A DNA stretch of 64,000 nucleotides, from NCBI GenBank assembly GCA_039707465.1, contig CM077648.1, forward strand, positions 26,353,119 to 26,417,118, read 5' to 3'. Every line of letters begins with the position of its first letter. Position 1 is the first letter of the stretch. Shown here piece by piece: positions 46,369-57,882 of this stretch. Under the pieces are notes generated by a model. That model saw nothing but the letters and a program-made list of their open reading frames with translations. It made no database searches and was not told the DNA's origin. Made by a program: the position numbers and the translations under genes. This stretch comes from Rhabdophis nuchalis. Lineage: Eukaryota; Chordata; Lepidosauria; Squamata; Natricidae.

Positions 46369-46660
46369 CCTATATACCTACCTACCTTCTCTCTGTCTCC
46401 CCCTATCTATCTACTGTATTTTTCTCTCTATATCCTTCTACATACCAACCTACCTACTCTCTCTCTCCCTACCTATCTACTGTATTTCTCTCTCTCTCTC
46501 TCTCTCTCTCCCCCTCTACCTACCTACCAATCTACACTCTCTCTCCCTACTGTATTTCTCTCTCTCTATTTCTCTCTCTCTCTCTCTCTCCCTACCTACC
46601 TACTGTATTTCTCTCTCTTTCTCCCCCTCTCTATCCTTCTATCTACCTACCTACTTTTTT
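46369..46660. repeat. CTAC/CT-rich simple-sequence region
   Basis: Mixed ctac, ctat, (CT)n and ctgtatttctc repeats, continuous in type with 43395-43428 on the other side of the LINE. Confidence 0.9.
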
Positions 46661-46667
46661 TTAAAAA

Positions 46668-46715
46668 ATGCCTCTTCAAAACCTGGGTGCGTCTTATACT
46701 CTGAAAAATACAGTA
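46668..46715. mobile_element. TA-element right-end fragment
   Basis: 'gcctcttcaaaacctgggtg' followed by gtcttatactctgaaaaata and cagta matches the right end of 49607-50104. The matching left end may be the ctgtattttt at about 46413. Confidence 0.6.
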
Positions 46716-46878
46716 TATGACCTTGGGCCAGTCATTCTCTCAGCCTTAGGAAGAAGCCAATGGCAAACCACTTCCAAAACACCTGGCCAAGAAAACTGCA
46801 GTGATTAGTCCAGGCTGTTTTCAGGAGTCAACACTAACAGAAAGGCTTAAAGAAAAATCCCTTTATAATGAACTATAA

Positions 46879-47013
46879 CAGGGGTCTCCAACCTTTGCAA
46901 CTTTAAGCCTGAAGTCCTTCAGCTCCCAGAATTCTCCAGCCAGCAAAGCTGGCTGGAGAAGTCTGGGAGCTGAAGTCCTTCAGGCTTAAAGTTGCAAAGG
47001 TTGGAAACCTCTG
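46879..47013. mobile_element. Palindromic hAT MITE (135 bp)
   Basis: Inverted repeat centred near 46946, with ends caggggtctccaacctttgc and gcaaaggttggaaacctctg. Exact 8-bp duplication aactataa at 46871-46878 and 47014-47021. Confidence 0.95.
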
Positions 47014-47021
47014 AACTATAA

Positions 47022-47408
47022 TATATACTTACTAATATATTTGCTTGCCAATATCTTTTCCTCTGCCTTGGCTCTTTAAAATGCAAATGCTGCATGAAAA
47101 GAAATCATTCTTAGCTGATGGTTGTAAGATAGAACTTTTGCTTTCTCTTAAAGCTTAAGTACAAAACATAAATGCATGCCATCTGCGTAAAATGCTGCCC
47201 TAGCAACCAGTTTACAATGATGGGACTAAGCAACTGGTTGTTGTTGTTTTTTTAAACAGCAATATGTTTTTCAAAAAGAAAAAAAAATACAGAGAAAATG
47301 GTAATATGTTCCAACTTGAATTGTAAAATCCCAGAAATTAACCATTTGTGTTATTTGTTTTCTTCCATGACAAAATCCCTTGCTCTTTTCAGAATTGGTG
47401 CACGATTG
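47022..47408. other. Intergenic sequence, nothing recognised
   Basis: AT-rich; no nameable feature. Confidence 0.5.
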
Positions 47409-47410
47409 TG

Positions 47411-47442
<32 letters not shown>

Positions 47443-47461
47443 GTGTTTGTGTGTGTGTGTT
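47409..47461. repeat. (GT)n microsatellite
   Basis: About 26 GT units with two TTTG interruptions. Confidence 0.95.
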
Positions 47462-47511
47462 CTGCTGGACTCAGCCCTCTCTTGAAGAACAATCCGTTGT
47501 TGCACTTGGGG

Positions 47512-47666
47512 CAGTGGTGGGTTGCCAGTTTTTTTACTACTGGTTTGGGCGCACTCGTGTGTGCTTGCTTGCATGCGTGACACTTCCGGACGGGTGGGCA
47601 GAGCCTCCCGCCACCGCTACTACCAGTTCGACCAATCTGGGCCAAACCGGGAGCAACCCAGCTCTG
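47512..47666. mobile_element. hAT-type MITE (155 bp)
   Basis: Ends cagtggtgggttgccagttt and gggagcaacccagctctg are inverted. Flanking 8-mers acttgggg (47504-47511) and acctgggg (47667-47674) match at 7 of 8 positions. The 201-codon frame across it is chance. Confidence 0.85.
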
Positions 47667-47689
47667 ACCTGGGGGTCTTTGTATAACTA

Positions 47690-47905
47690 TGACTTGGACA
47701 CCAGTTATGCCCCTCCAGAACTGAGAGGCCTTGCTCATAGTCACTCATTCTTCAGACACTTCCCAATTAGACTGCTGCAACACACTTTCCATAGGACTAT
47801 CCTTGAAGACCATCCAGAAGCTTCCATTGGCCAAGAATGCAACGATGCAGGTAATTCTCACTCATTACTCTGTCTCCCAATAGGCTTCCAACTGTGCTGG
47901 TAAGA
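47690..47905 (+). mobile_element. Very old L2-clade RT remnant
   Basis: 'ttagactgctgcaacacact', 'ggactatccttgaagacca' and 'agaagcttccattggccaag' line up with the conserved DYCNALY.GLPLK...KLQLVQNAA region of L2 ORF2. Frame broken. Confidence 0.5.
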
Positions 47906-48281
47906 CCAGGTTACTCGCAGGTCTGTCTTTTCCCAAGAACATCTAACTGCTCCAACACATTACCATAAGGAGGACATACTCCTGATTCTTTTAAATGCTG
48001 CCATCTCATGGCATCTAGGAATGGTGCCTTGTTGATGAGTGTCCCCCTGAGAGGGCAAAAAATCTACTTTTGTTCTTATCTTTAAACCACATTTTGGAAT
48101 AGCTTTTGGTATGCTCTCAAGGGTCAGAGTGGGCCTTTGCTTCATGAAGTCATGTACCCTCACCCTAATCAAGCATGAAAACACTGGTCAAATTAATAAA
48201 ATATAAATTTCTGAAACAGAAGAACAGTCCTTGCTCAACAGTTTTTTAGAATGTCAGTCCTTTAGCACGAGAACCTGACTT
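47906..48281. other. Intergenic sequence, nothing recognised
   Basis: May include more decayed LINE sequence; nothing supportable. Confidence 0.4.
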
Positions 48282-48844
48282 TGTAGGAAGTTAGCACCCA
48301 CCCCTCTGCTAGAAAAATGAAATATCCAGGAAAATATGGAAAAGGCAGACTATTTTATTTCCCTGGATGTGAAAAGGGAGGAACATGTTTTTAAAGACAG
48401 AGTAGCTCCCCGTAGCTTCCTGCTCCTCCTTATCCATGAGCCATTAAAGCCTGAGCTATTCTACTTTACATAATAAAGGAAGGATTAGCCTTCCACAGAA
48501 ACTCACCACAGCATCTGGTAACTTAAACTTAGACTCAAAACACAGCCTTAAAGTTGCCCTGCATGGCCCCATGGGAGTCTGACATCCAATCAGAATACAT
48601 TTTTACACAGGAACAGGAAACAGAGAGGTGGAACCAAACAAGTATAAAAAACCCAGCAGGCCCCTTTTTCTCTCTCTTTCTCTTCTTCACCCAATATCTG
48701 GAAGCATTAGACCTCTCTTTTCTGTTCAGGAGCTCAAACCATGTGGTCTTGTCCACCATTAAACCATCTTTCCAAGCAGCCTCCATGGCTACAGTGTCTT
48801 TTTCCCCACTTGGAGCTGAACCCAGAAGGACATTTCTTCTAACA
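48282..48844 (+). mobile_element. Solo LTR (563 bp), copy 1
   Basis: Starts TGTAGGAAGTTAGCACCC and ends CTAACA. The 4-bp target repeat actt is at 48278-48281 and 48845-48848. Contains a TATA box (tataaaaa at 48643) and an ATTAAA poly(A) signal at 48758-48763, so U3-R-U5 order reads plus. No internal region follows. The 4-bp duplication fits a class I (gammaretrovirus-like) endogenous retrovirus; assignment to that class is inference. Confidence 0.82.
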
Positions 48845-48848
48845 ACTT

Positions 48849-49606
48849 CTTTCCTTACTAAAGTGCCACATGCATTTGCGACTGTAGGCTATGTATAGCT
48901 CAAGTTACAAGATGGGGCTGCCTTACTCTTTATGGTACCAGAACATTTAGATTCTTAACCCCAGCAGATTGAAAGTTCTGTTCATGTGCCCAGTGGGTAG
49001 CTTTTGAAATTTTTTTGCATGTTCATGACCCGCCTGATGCTCTCCAATCATCTATAACTGCTGCCATATGCAGCCCTTAGCTTTTGCACGCATCTGCAAA
49101 TGTTCAGAGAAATGACATTTGGGATTGCTGCAGAAAGCCCAGTCCTTTGCAATGGCTTCCCATGATCACCTGAAAGCAGTTACCCAACTGATCTGTGGTT
49201 GTTAGCGCAAGAAAACAGAAGTTACTGGTGATATAGTCAGTTCTTGAATTTGCAGAGTTTTACCAATGTTAAAAACTTCCTGAAAAGAAGGTACAAGAAT
49301 AGTATTGCTCACTGACCAACAAGGGGTCAAATTTGCCTATAAGCCTGAGCTCTTGCCTCTGGCAACACTTAAAGGCTTCCCTGCCAAGGTTTCATCATAC
49401 TATGTGATTTTGAGAATCTCTTCTGGAACTAATTTTTTAGGAAGTTTACCCCCTGGAATATTTGGCCATATGCTTAGAATGAAATTCGAGTTGGTCTTGT
49501 GGATACTAGAATTGGCTTACCTATGATAAGAAATGTGTTCCTCTGCGGTTTTCAGTTGCTGCAGAAAAATGGAATCAGTTTCAGGAGATTTAGCTTGCTT
49601 GTTAAC
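48849..49606. other. Intergenic sequence, nothing recognised
   Basis: No nameable feature. Confidence 0.5.
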
Positions 49607-50104
49607 TACCATATTTTTCAGAATATAGGATGCACCTTTTTCCCTCAAAAAAGAGGCTGAAAATCTGGGTGCATCTTATACACTGAATACAGCATGTTTT
49701 GCCTCCCGAAACTCCGTCCCCTTCACCAAAATGGCCATGCATAACTTGTAGGAGGCTTTCAGACAGCTCCTGGGGGCTGGGGAGGGCAGGAATGAGCAAA
49801 AAACAGGCTGTTTTTTGCTCAGATTTGCCTCCCCCCCCAGCCCCCAGGAGCACTCCATAAGCTTCCTAAAGGCTATCCATGCCCTTTTTTTGGACAAAAA
49901 ACGGGCAGGTTTTTGCTCATTCTCTCCCCCAGGAGCACTCTACAAGCCTCCAAAGGACTATTCATGCCCTTTTGTAAAAAAAAAAAAAAAAAAGGGGGGG
50001 GGGGAGGTTTGCAGAGTACAAAAACTTGTTTTTATTTATTTGCCTCTTCAAAACCTTGGTGAGTTTTATACTCTGGTGTGTCTTATAATCTGAAAAATAC
50101 GGTA
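49607..50104. mobile_element. Tc1/mariner-type non-autonomous element (about 498 bp)
   Basis: Left taccatatttttcagaatat and right aatctgaaaaatacggta are inverted ends bounded by TA. The sequence next to each end (ggatgcacc, ggtgtgtctta) is also inverted. The interior has two diverged copies of a 'cccccaggagcactc' block and A/G homopolymers. No transposase. Confidence 0.8.
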
Positions 50105-50238
50105 GCTTTTCTACACACATACTGGGTGGGAGTTTTTGATATTGAGGTGCAAAAAGTTCCATTAATGCAGCCTGTCTTATTTCCAGCCCACCCACATAGA
50201 GGAATGAGCTTTTTTTTTTTTAAGAGCATCATTTAGAT

Positions 50239-50577
50239 CAGGAGTGTCAAACTCGATTTCACTGAAGGCCGTATCAGGGCTGTGACTGTGTTCAGGGGGC
50301 CGGGGTGGGCGTGGCCAGCTCGACATCAGTCATGTCAGGGGCGCCTGCGATGGCCTGAGTACACTAACAGTGAAAGCGGCTCCATTTTTGGTTGTGATGG
50401 TTTCCTGCAACCCTCTGCCAGTGAAAACGGAGCTTGGGAGGGCCCTCCTGAACTCCATTTTTCCTGGCAGAGGCACTTCAGGCTGGTCCTTCTCTGTTTC
50501 CAGGGCAGCCCCATGGGGCAGATCAAAGCACCCCACAGGCTAGTTTTGGTTCCCGGGCCTTGAGTTTGACAACTCTG
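50239..50577. mobile_element. hAT-type non-autonomous element (339 bp)
   Basis: Ends caggagtgtcaaactcg and ttgagtttgacaactctg are inverted. Exact 8-bp duplication atttagat at 50231-50238 and 50578-50585. Same family as 61370, 55094 and 56617. Confidence 0.93.
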
Positions 50578-50585
50578 ATTTAGAT

Positions 50586-51457
50586 GATTTTGTATTTTCA
50601 CCATTTATCTTTGTGGATATTTACCTCCCTCCCTCTCTTTTCTCATCTGTGTCAAATTTTAGCATCCATAAAGCAATCTGCCAACTCACATACAAACTGC
50701 CCTCATTTCAGAACTGCTTAGAATAATTAAATCTGGAGTATAGATTTTGCTATGTCTTGTTTGGGAAGAGAGTAATTGATTAATCATTGTAAAATAAAGG
50801 AAATAATCTTTCAGAAAAAAACTTTCTATCATTTCAATTTTTGCTGAATGTGCTACTTGTACTTCCCAAAATATTGAGAAAACAATAAAAATTGCAATGC
50901 CCAGAAATTGACTGAGGTCACTTCCAATATTAAATCTTAATACTGCCAGACAACAGCAAGTAAATCACATTGCAGAAATGCACTGCACATTTATCCAAAT
51001 ATTTAGGAAAATGAATGGAAAATTATGGAATCATAGAAGTCAACCCCTTATTGATCGAAATAACTCGAAGTAAAGCATTCCTAAGCCATAGCTATTTAAA
51101 ACATGCTTGAATATATCTGGTGTAAGGAAAATGACAGTCTTTGTGGTTAACTAATTCTTCAACCTGCTTCTAAGTAACTTAATGTTAGGGAGGTTTTCCC
51201 CCCCTTATATTCAGTAATAGAAAGGGCGGGGGGGGGGGTTGCATGTTGGTTATGATTCTATTTTCTACCACAAAATAGGACAAAAATATCTGAGGGATTA
51301 ATGTATCATTATTGCTATCTTAATAAGCACTTTGAAGGTTGCATAGACAAAGGAGATTTGCTAGAACAATAATATAATACTTCTGCTTCATGTTAAGCAA
51401 TGTGTTATGAAAACCATGGATAGACTGAATGAAGTTGGCCATCTTTTCCATCTTATC
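50586..51457. other. Intergenic sequence, nothing recognised
   Basis: AT-rich, with a G homopolymer at about 51227-51238. No nameable feature. Confidence 0.5.
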
Positions 51458-51694
51458 CAGGGGTGGGTTGCCGCTGGCATTGCTGGTTCGACACGCAAAA
51501 AATACACACGTGTGCATTTGTCTTGAGAAGGTCCGTGCATGCCCACAATGTTAGAAAAATGAAGATTGCAATGAAGATTGTTTTGCGCATGCACAGAACC
51601 AAAAATCAAGATGGCACCGCCGCCAATAGAACCAGTTCAGGGACATGGCAGGCTGAGTTACTACCTGGTCCGAACCAGTAGGAACCCATCTCTG
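51458..51694. mobile_element. hAT-type MITE (237 bp)
   Basis: Ends caggggtgggttgccgctgg and agtaggaacccatctctg. Exact 8-bp duplication atcttatc at 51450-51457 and 51695-51702. Same family as 4389-4704. Confidence 0.93.
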
Positions 51695-51702
51695 ATCTTA
51701 TC

Positions 51703-52381
51703 CCAGTAAAATGTACTGAATGGGCATTGATCTCTTATACTGACATACCTACTGAATTTTAGAATATTAAAATGCACTGATTTTCAAATGTAAGAGACAA
51801 AAAGTCCCTTAAAGTGTCAATTGGACAAAAAGAAGGATTTTATTTTCTTTCTCTTTTTATTTACACTGGTAGAAAACTGCTAAGGAACTGAAATGTGAAT
51901 CCATCTGTTAAAGTTAATTGCACCTTAATCCATAAAACTCCACATCTGTGAAATAGCAACCTACCACATAGAAATCCTGTTTTGAGGGTCTGTGCCCCTT
52001 ATGTTTCCTTTTTAGCTCCAATGAACCATAGAAAGGGGAAACAGGAATGGAATATTTGTTGCAGTTGATTTGCTGTTGTACACATTCTGCATTTTTTTAA
52101 AAAAGAAGCTCTTTTACTTCCTCTTAATAAACTCACTAGAGAACTGAGACAGCTGAAAAGATACCACACACAATCACTTCATTTAAAAAAAATATATATC
52201 TTTGGAGAAAAACTGATTGCTTCCACAAGGAAAGGGGAAACGATTAACTCCCATTCTATTTTATTGGCTTCTTTCCTGATACAGTTAAAATGTGTAACAT
52301 ATTGTAGGAATAAGTCTGTGTACATGTTAATTGAAAAACAAATTGGCTTTCCCAAAAGCATATTGGGAATACAGGAGGAAA
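51703..52381. other. Intergenic sequence, nothing recognised
   Basis: AT-rich; no nameable feature. Confidence 0.5.
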
Positions 52382-52604
52382 AAGGTGTGTCTTATACCTC
52401 GAAAAATATGGTAGTTTGAAGAACCGGTAAATACCACCTCGGACTGGCTGAACCCCCATCTATTCTCTGCCTCCCGAGTCCCAGCTGATTGGGACGGAAT
52501 GGGAATTTTGCAGTATGCCCACTAAGCCACGCCCACCAAGCCACAACAAACCCATTAAGCCACGCCCACAGAACCATAGTAAAAAAAAATCAAATCCCAC
52601 TACT
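52382..52604. mobile_element. TA-element end joined to a truncated hAT element
   Basis: 52382-52413 (aaggtgtgtcttatacctcg ... ggta) is the right end of the 49607-type element. From 52414 the sequence is the 39429-type hAT lacking its left terminus, running to tcaaatcccactactg at 52604. The junction lies at or within a few bases of the TA end. Confidence 0.7.
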
Positions 52605-52716
52605 GATTGGTGTGACTATCTCAAAGTCACCTTGTTGGCTCCTGTACTCATGGTTTTCCAATTTTTATTCCAGTATCTTAATGGACAAATTTCAACAGCA
52701 ACATTATGGTTGCTAT

Positions 52717-53303
52717 CGTAGAAAGTTAGCACCCACCCCTCTGCTAGAAGAATGAAATATTTTGAGAAGTATTAAAAAGGAAGACTATTATATTTCCCTG
52801 GATAAGAAATTGAGGAATATGCTCTTGGAGACAGAAAGCAGCCCCCACCTTTCTTGATGGCCCTCAGCAGATGTCAGCACTTAAGAGATAAAGAGCTTCT
52901 TGAGACATAGGCAGCTCTATTTGCAAGCAAATTCCCTGCAGTAAGGTCTGAACAAAGATAGGATTAGCCCTCAGCCACAATAGAAATTGCCCAATAAGCC
53001 CCTTCATTGTGTCAGCAGACCAAGCTTAAACCAAACTTGGATCAGATAATCTACAGAGCCAGATATGAGCCCTTACAACAGCCAGTCGAATACATGTTCT
53101 TGCACAGGAACAGGAAGTTCAAGTGCAAAGGCCAAGAGAAGGTATAAAAAAACCCTCAGTCTCAACTCCATGTGGTCCGCTGCATCAGGATCATGTGCTT
53201 GATGGTTCTGCTTCAACATTAAACCATCTTTCCAACCAGCCTCCATGTTTCCAGTGTCTTTCTCCCGGCTTGGAACTGAACCAGATGGATTTTTCTCCCA
53301 ACA
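52717..53303 (+). mobile_element. Solo LTR (587 bp), copy 2
   Basis: Homologous to 48282-48844 over its length (gaaagttagcacccaccc at the start). TATA box at 53143, ATTAAA at 53218-53223, end CCCAACA. The first dinucleotide is CG rather than TG. Flanks ctat and ccat match at 3 of 4 positions. The middle is more diverged from copies 1 and 3, so this is probably the oldest copy or another subfamily. Confidence 0.78.
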
Positions 53304-54883
53304 CCATCTTAACTTTTTTGACCACACCCTGTGGACACGCCTCCTCCACTCTTTTCAGTGGAGAAAAGCAATGAAGAAAAAACATATATTGACATAGGAT
53401 TCAAGGAGATCCTTGAAAAGGTTCTGCTTACAATCATAGATTCAATCCGATGACACTGCTATTTGTAATTAAGTTAATATAATTTAAAGAGAAACGTGCT
53501 CTTTTTAATGTGGCAAACTCCATTGCTCCAACTAACTTTATTCAATGTAAATCCAGGCTTACACAGTGTAATCCGGACAATTTTACTACCTTGCAAATCT
53601 TGCTCATTCCTAAACAGGCTGAAAAATTGGCCCATTTATGGCAAGACCGCTTCTCAGATGTCATCGCTTGACAGAACTAATTTAACTCTGGAGCCTGCTT
53701 TGGTCCCATTATTTGATTCTCAATTCAGAGGAGAATTTTAAATGAGAGACATAAAAGACAATCCCTTGCCTCCCAAATGTGTGTACTACTTCCCTGTGTC
53801 AGATTTACAACGTACAGAGGTAAAAAACCTTTTTGGCAGCGCATGATTAGTTTCTGGCATCTTTGCAGAGAGCTGGGGTAGCTGACCTTGCAATTCCTGC
53901 CCCATTATAATTTTTCCCCCTTAACACAAAAGAGAGATCAGACGCACAGCTGCTGTGAATTAGCAGAGATCTCTTGAAGAGCCTGTCTTTAGTGTATTTT
54001 TTCAATCCCTTATTCTTCCTCCTGGAGGAAGGCATCTGTATGCACTTCCAAACACATTATTGCTAGGTAATAGATAATTATCAGACAACTAGGTGTGAAG
54101 GCCAACATCAAGTTGACAAAAGGGGAGTCACAATTGCTGATGCCAACAGTCATTACCTTAAGATTGTTAATTCAGGGTTGGTTGTGCCTCCAGTTTATTT
54201 AGAGTTCAGTACAATCCTGTGTCTAGGAAAGCAACTTCCAAAATTTTATTTGGCTTCCCTATTTTTTTTTCTTAGCTCAGAAAAAGAAACCATCTAAAAC
54301 TTGGTCTTCTTAGCATGACTGTGAGCTTCCACTGGTAGCTGCTGTCTAGATTCTCCAATTTTGGCTCTCGTCTTGCAAATGCTGGTAGTTTTTTAATAAG
54401 GATTTTATGTACTCCCTTTTCCATAAGACTGAAAGCAGTTTACAAAGAGGAAGAAAATACAAGCAATAAAATTAGGAGTAAACAATATCCTATCTATATG
54501 GGTCACTAGGAATTGAAGATGATTTGATGGCACATAATCATAATTATGTGATATCCCATAGGTATATATTTTACAGGCATCATAGATGCCATTAGATCCC
54601 AAACACCCAGAGTAGAAGAATCTGTGAAATGTGATGAGTTTCAGAGTGTCCCACACCTGGAGAATAGCTACAGAAAAAGCATGTCAACATGTCCCCATAT
54701 CCCCATATCCTTGACTTAAATGACATTGGGACCTTCAATAAAATATCTTTCAGAGCTCTGTTTAAGTATAAGCCAAATAACCTTTGGTTTAGGATCTCAA
54801 AAAATTTCAGATTTCATTTGCTATAGTCTTAGTACAATAAACTATATGAACATTTCCAGTTTTTTAGGGGCTGTCACAGAGAT
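53304..54883. other. Intergenic sequence, nothing recognised
   Basis: No nameable repeat or gene. Confidence 0.45.
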
Positions 54884-55310
54884 GAGGGGGTCAATCTATT
54901 TTCCAAAGCACCTGAAGGCCAGACAAGGAATAATGGATGAAAACTGACCAAGGAGAGATTCAACCTAGAAATAAAGAGAAATTTTCTGACAGTGATCAAT
55001 CAATGGAACAGCTTGACTTCAGAAGTTGTGGGTGCTTCATCACTGGAAGCTTTCAAGAAGACAGGACAGCCATCTGCCAGAAATGGTATAGGGTAGTGGT
55101 GTCAAACTCGTGGCTCACAGACTGGATGCGTCATGTGCTAGCCCTGCCTCCACCCAGTTTAGTGAAGGGGGGGGGGGGGAAATCCTGATATGTCAGGTGA
55201 TGTCGCTGTGACAATGTGAGTGTGACACCCCTGGTATAGGGTCTCCTGCTTGAGCATGGGGTTGGACTAGATGTCCTACAAGGTTCCTTCCAACTCTATT
55301 ATTCTATTAT
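54884..55310 (+). mobile_element. CR1 LINE 3' fragment, split by a hAT
   Basis: Decayed CR1 ORF2 C-terminal coding sequence (aggagagattcaacctagaa; 'cagtgatcaatcaatggaac') followed by the 3' end cttgagcatggggttggact and (ATTCT)n-like tail. A 140-bp hAT element interrupts it. Confidence 0.85.
55094..55233. mobile_element. hAT-type MITE (140 bp) inside a CR1
   Basis: Ends tagtggtgtcaaactcg and gagtgtgacacccctg are inverted. The CR1 word gtataggg is duplicated exactly at 55086-55093 and 55234-55241. The left CAG terminus has become TAG. Confidence 0.93.
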
Positions 55311-55499
55311 TACTCTATTCTAAAGTCTCTATTATAAAACTCTCACATAGAAGATTAAAATATGCTGTGTTTCTGTATACATTCCAACCTTCAATTCAAA
55401 GATGCCCTTCCTCACACAATGACAACGTTAGTGGCATTCTTGTCAAGTACAATTCTTACACAGCATTATTCTCTGTTAGCACTTGTCAAATACAGCCTC

Positions 55500-55888
55500 T
55501 AGGTCTGCCTCCATTGGAGCACAGAAGGCAAGGCATATCTTGTCAAGAAGAATAGTTCAATAGGTATCCAGGAGTCAAATGATAAAGCTTTTTTAAAAAG
55601 CATTTTGAAGGTGAGCCAGCAAAAAAGCATTAAACAATGCAGCAACTGAAGCCTATGTTTTAAATGGCTAAATCTACTACTTCTGGTTAGACCGCCAACT
55701 GATTGAAGCCTTCCAGATGCTTTCAAAGGCAGACCCAAGTTGAATATAATGTAACAACCTAACCACACAACATCAAGGACATGTGTCACACATGCTACCT
55801 GGTCCCAGTTTCTACTTGCTGTCCAAGCAGTGTCCAAGAAGATCCCCAGATTATAGATATACTCCATATGGGGAGAGAGTGTCTTCAA
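55500..55888 (-). mobile_element. Old L2-clade RT remnant
   Basis: A 129-codon minus-strand frame (55888-55499) aligns by eye with the L2 ORF2 C-terminal region: YNLGIFLD ... LGLPLKASGRLQ ... HCLMLFCWLTFKMLFKKAL, against the usual GLPLK..RKLQ and HWLP..FR..FKVL..FKAL. The open frame is fortuitous survival; key residues are lost. Confidence 0.6.
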
Positions 55889-56616
55889 AAACAGCTAACA
55901 CTAAAATTGAAATAGAATCAGATTTATCACTGGCAAACAATCTTTCCATCTGGATTTAATCTGATTTTCTTTAACCTTTCTAGCTCCACACAGTTTTCAA
56001 ACACTTGGCCAAGATTTCCACACCAACCTCATCTCTTCCTGAAATAGTGATATAAAATTGATTATCTTCAGTACAAGTGATGATATTTACCAAAGGCCAA
56101 TGGGTAACCTCTTGCAGTCTTATATAAGTATTGGAAGCACAGAAAAGATGGTAAAACCCTGTGACATTCGCTCAGATGTTCCCCATGGGCATTAAAGGAA
56201 GCTGGCTGGTAATGAAGGAACAAAACAACAATGAGGGTTATAATAATGTACAAAAGATGTGCTATATTTAGAACTTTGTCCTCATCTAATGCTTAAAAAT
56301 GCCGCAGATGAAGCAGTATGTCAAATGTGGACCTCTCTAAAAGCAAACCTACAAGCAAATTGAATCAAATTATAAAAAATTAAACATTTGCTGTAAAACT
56401 TTTTTTTTAAAATGATGTGCACATCAAATCAAAGTACTAATCTTACACACCTAAACACTTACACACCTAAGCTTACCTTCAAAAAGGACTTTTAAAAAAT
56501 CTTACATTATTTGAGTTTTGAATCCATTATTACTGCAAGATATATTCACAATTCATAGTTCTTTATATGGCATATAACACTGTTATAAATTATGCTCTTA
56601 ATTCTCCTATTTATTT
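55889..56616. other. Intergenic sequence, nothing recognised
   Basis: AT-rich; no nameable feature. Confidence 0.5.
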
Positions 56617-56750
56617 CAGGGCTATCAAACGTGTGGCCCATGGGCCAGATGCGTCACGTGCTGGCCACACCCACACCCAGTTTAGCAAAGGGGGAGGAGT
56701 CCCGATATGTCACATGATGCCATCATGATGATGCAAGTTTGACACCCCTG
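56617..56750. mobile_element. hAT-type MITE (134 bp)
   Basis: Ends cagggctatcaaacgtg and caagtttgacacccctg. Flanks atttattt (56609-56616) and atttatta (56751-56758) match at 7 of 8 positions. Same subfamily as 55094-55233. Confidence 0.9.
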
Positions 56751-56758
56751 ATTTATTA

Positions 56759-57347
56759 TTCTTTTTCTACCAACAATGATCAGCTGTGATTATTTTCTTG
56801 TTTTGACTAAGTTATGAATGAGAAAGTACACTTGGTTATTTGAACATGTTTCATAGTGAAGAAGAATTAATAATATTAATTAGTGAATTATTATGAATGT
56901 CCTATCAGTACCTTGTATCAGTTTTGCCTGACTGAGAAAATAAAGATGGCATCATTATCTTTGCATCACTTTAAAAGGCCATCATAATAGGGAAGGTATT
57001 GCCTGTTTGTGAACATACATCTTTAGATGAAATGATGACGATATGAATGGTCCACTGTTGAAGTACTAAAACCACAAAATTTTGTTTGACTAACTTTTGT
57101 AAAGTTGTAAAGTTGTTTTATCATTTTTCCCCATGAGAAGTGCCTTATTTTCAGGAACTATTCATTGAAACTTCATTTTTTAAGCTAAATAATTGAATAT
57201 GATAACAAAAAGGAGGTTAGCATATTGATGTCTGTGATTACCAGTACGACAGGAGGTCATGTAAGACCATGGTATTTGAAAGTCATTGAACTGGAGAGGA
57301 TACAACTAAAATTTTGGGGGGAAAGTGAGCAGGAAATGGATATCAAT
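56759..57347. other. Intergenic sequence, nothing recognised
   Basis: AT-rich; no nameable feature. Confidence 0.5.
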
Positions 57348-57351
57348 ATAT

Positions 57352-57878
57352 TGTTGAAAGAAATGTCCCTCTGGATTCAGCTCCAAGTGGGGGGAAAGAG
57401 ACATGGAGGCTGCTTGGAAAGATGGTTTAATGGTGGACAGGACCACATGGCTTGAGTCCGGAACAGAAAAGGTGATCACATGCTTCAATGTTGTGTGAAG
57501 AAGAAGAAGAGAGAGAGAAGGGCTGAAAGTTCCTAGCTTAATACTCTCTGTTCGGCCCCACCTGTCTGTTTCCTGTTCCTGTGTAAGAAATGCATTCTGA
57601 TTGGTTGTCAAACTCCCATGAGGCCAAGTTTGAGTTTCCAGATGCCATGTGGTGAGTTTCTCGGGAAGGCTAATTCTTCCTTTATTATGTAAAGTACACT
57701 AGCTCAGGCTTAATGGTTCATTGACAAAGGGGGCGGGAGGAAGCTGCAGGTAGCTACTCTGTCTTTAAAAACATGTTTCTCCCTTTTCACATCCAGGGAA
57801 ATATAATATTCTGCCTTTTCCATATTTCCTAGGATATTTCATTTTTCTAGGCGAGGGGAGGAGTGCTAACTTCCTACA
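57352..57878 (-). mobile_element. Solo LTR (527 bp), copy 3, minus strand
   Basis: On the minus strand it starts TGTAGGAAGTTAGCACTC and ends TTCAACA. The 4-bp target repeat atat is exact at 57348-57351 and 57879-57882. It retains the ATTAAACCATCTTTCCAAGC poly(A)-signal region. The TATA-box position reads 'gagtattaag', so the promoter motif is degraded. It is closer to copy 1 than copy 2 is. Confidence 0.85.
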
Positions 57879-57882
57879 ATAT

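Noticed and set aside
48554..48898. 114-codon frame over the LTR as a retroviral or host gene
   Set aside because: It lies inside a solo LTR and has no domain; homologous copies at 52717 and 57352 do not keep the frame.
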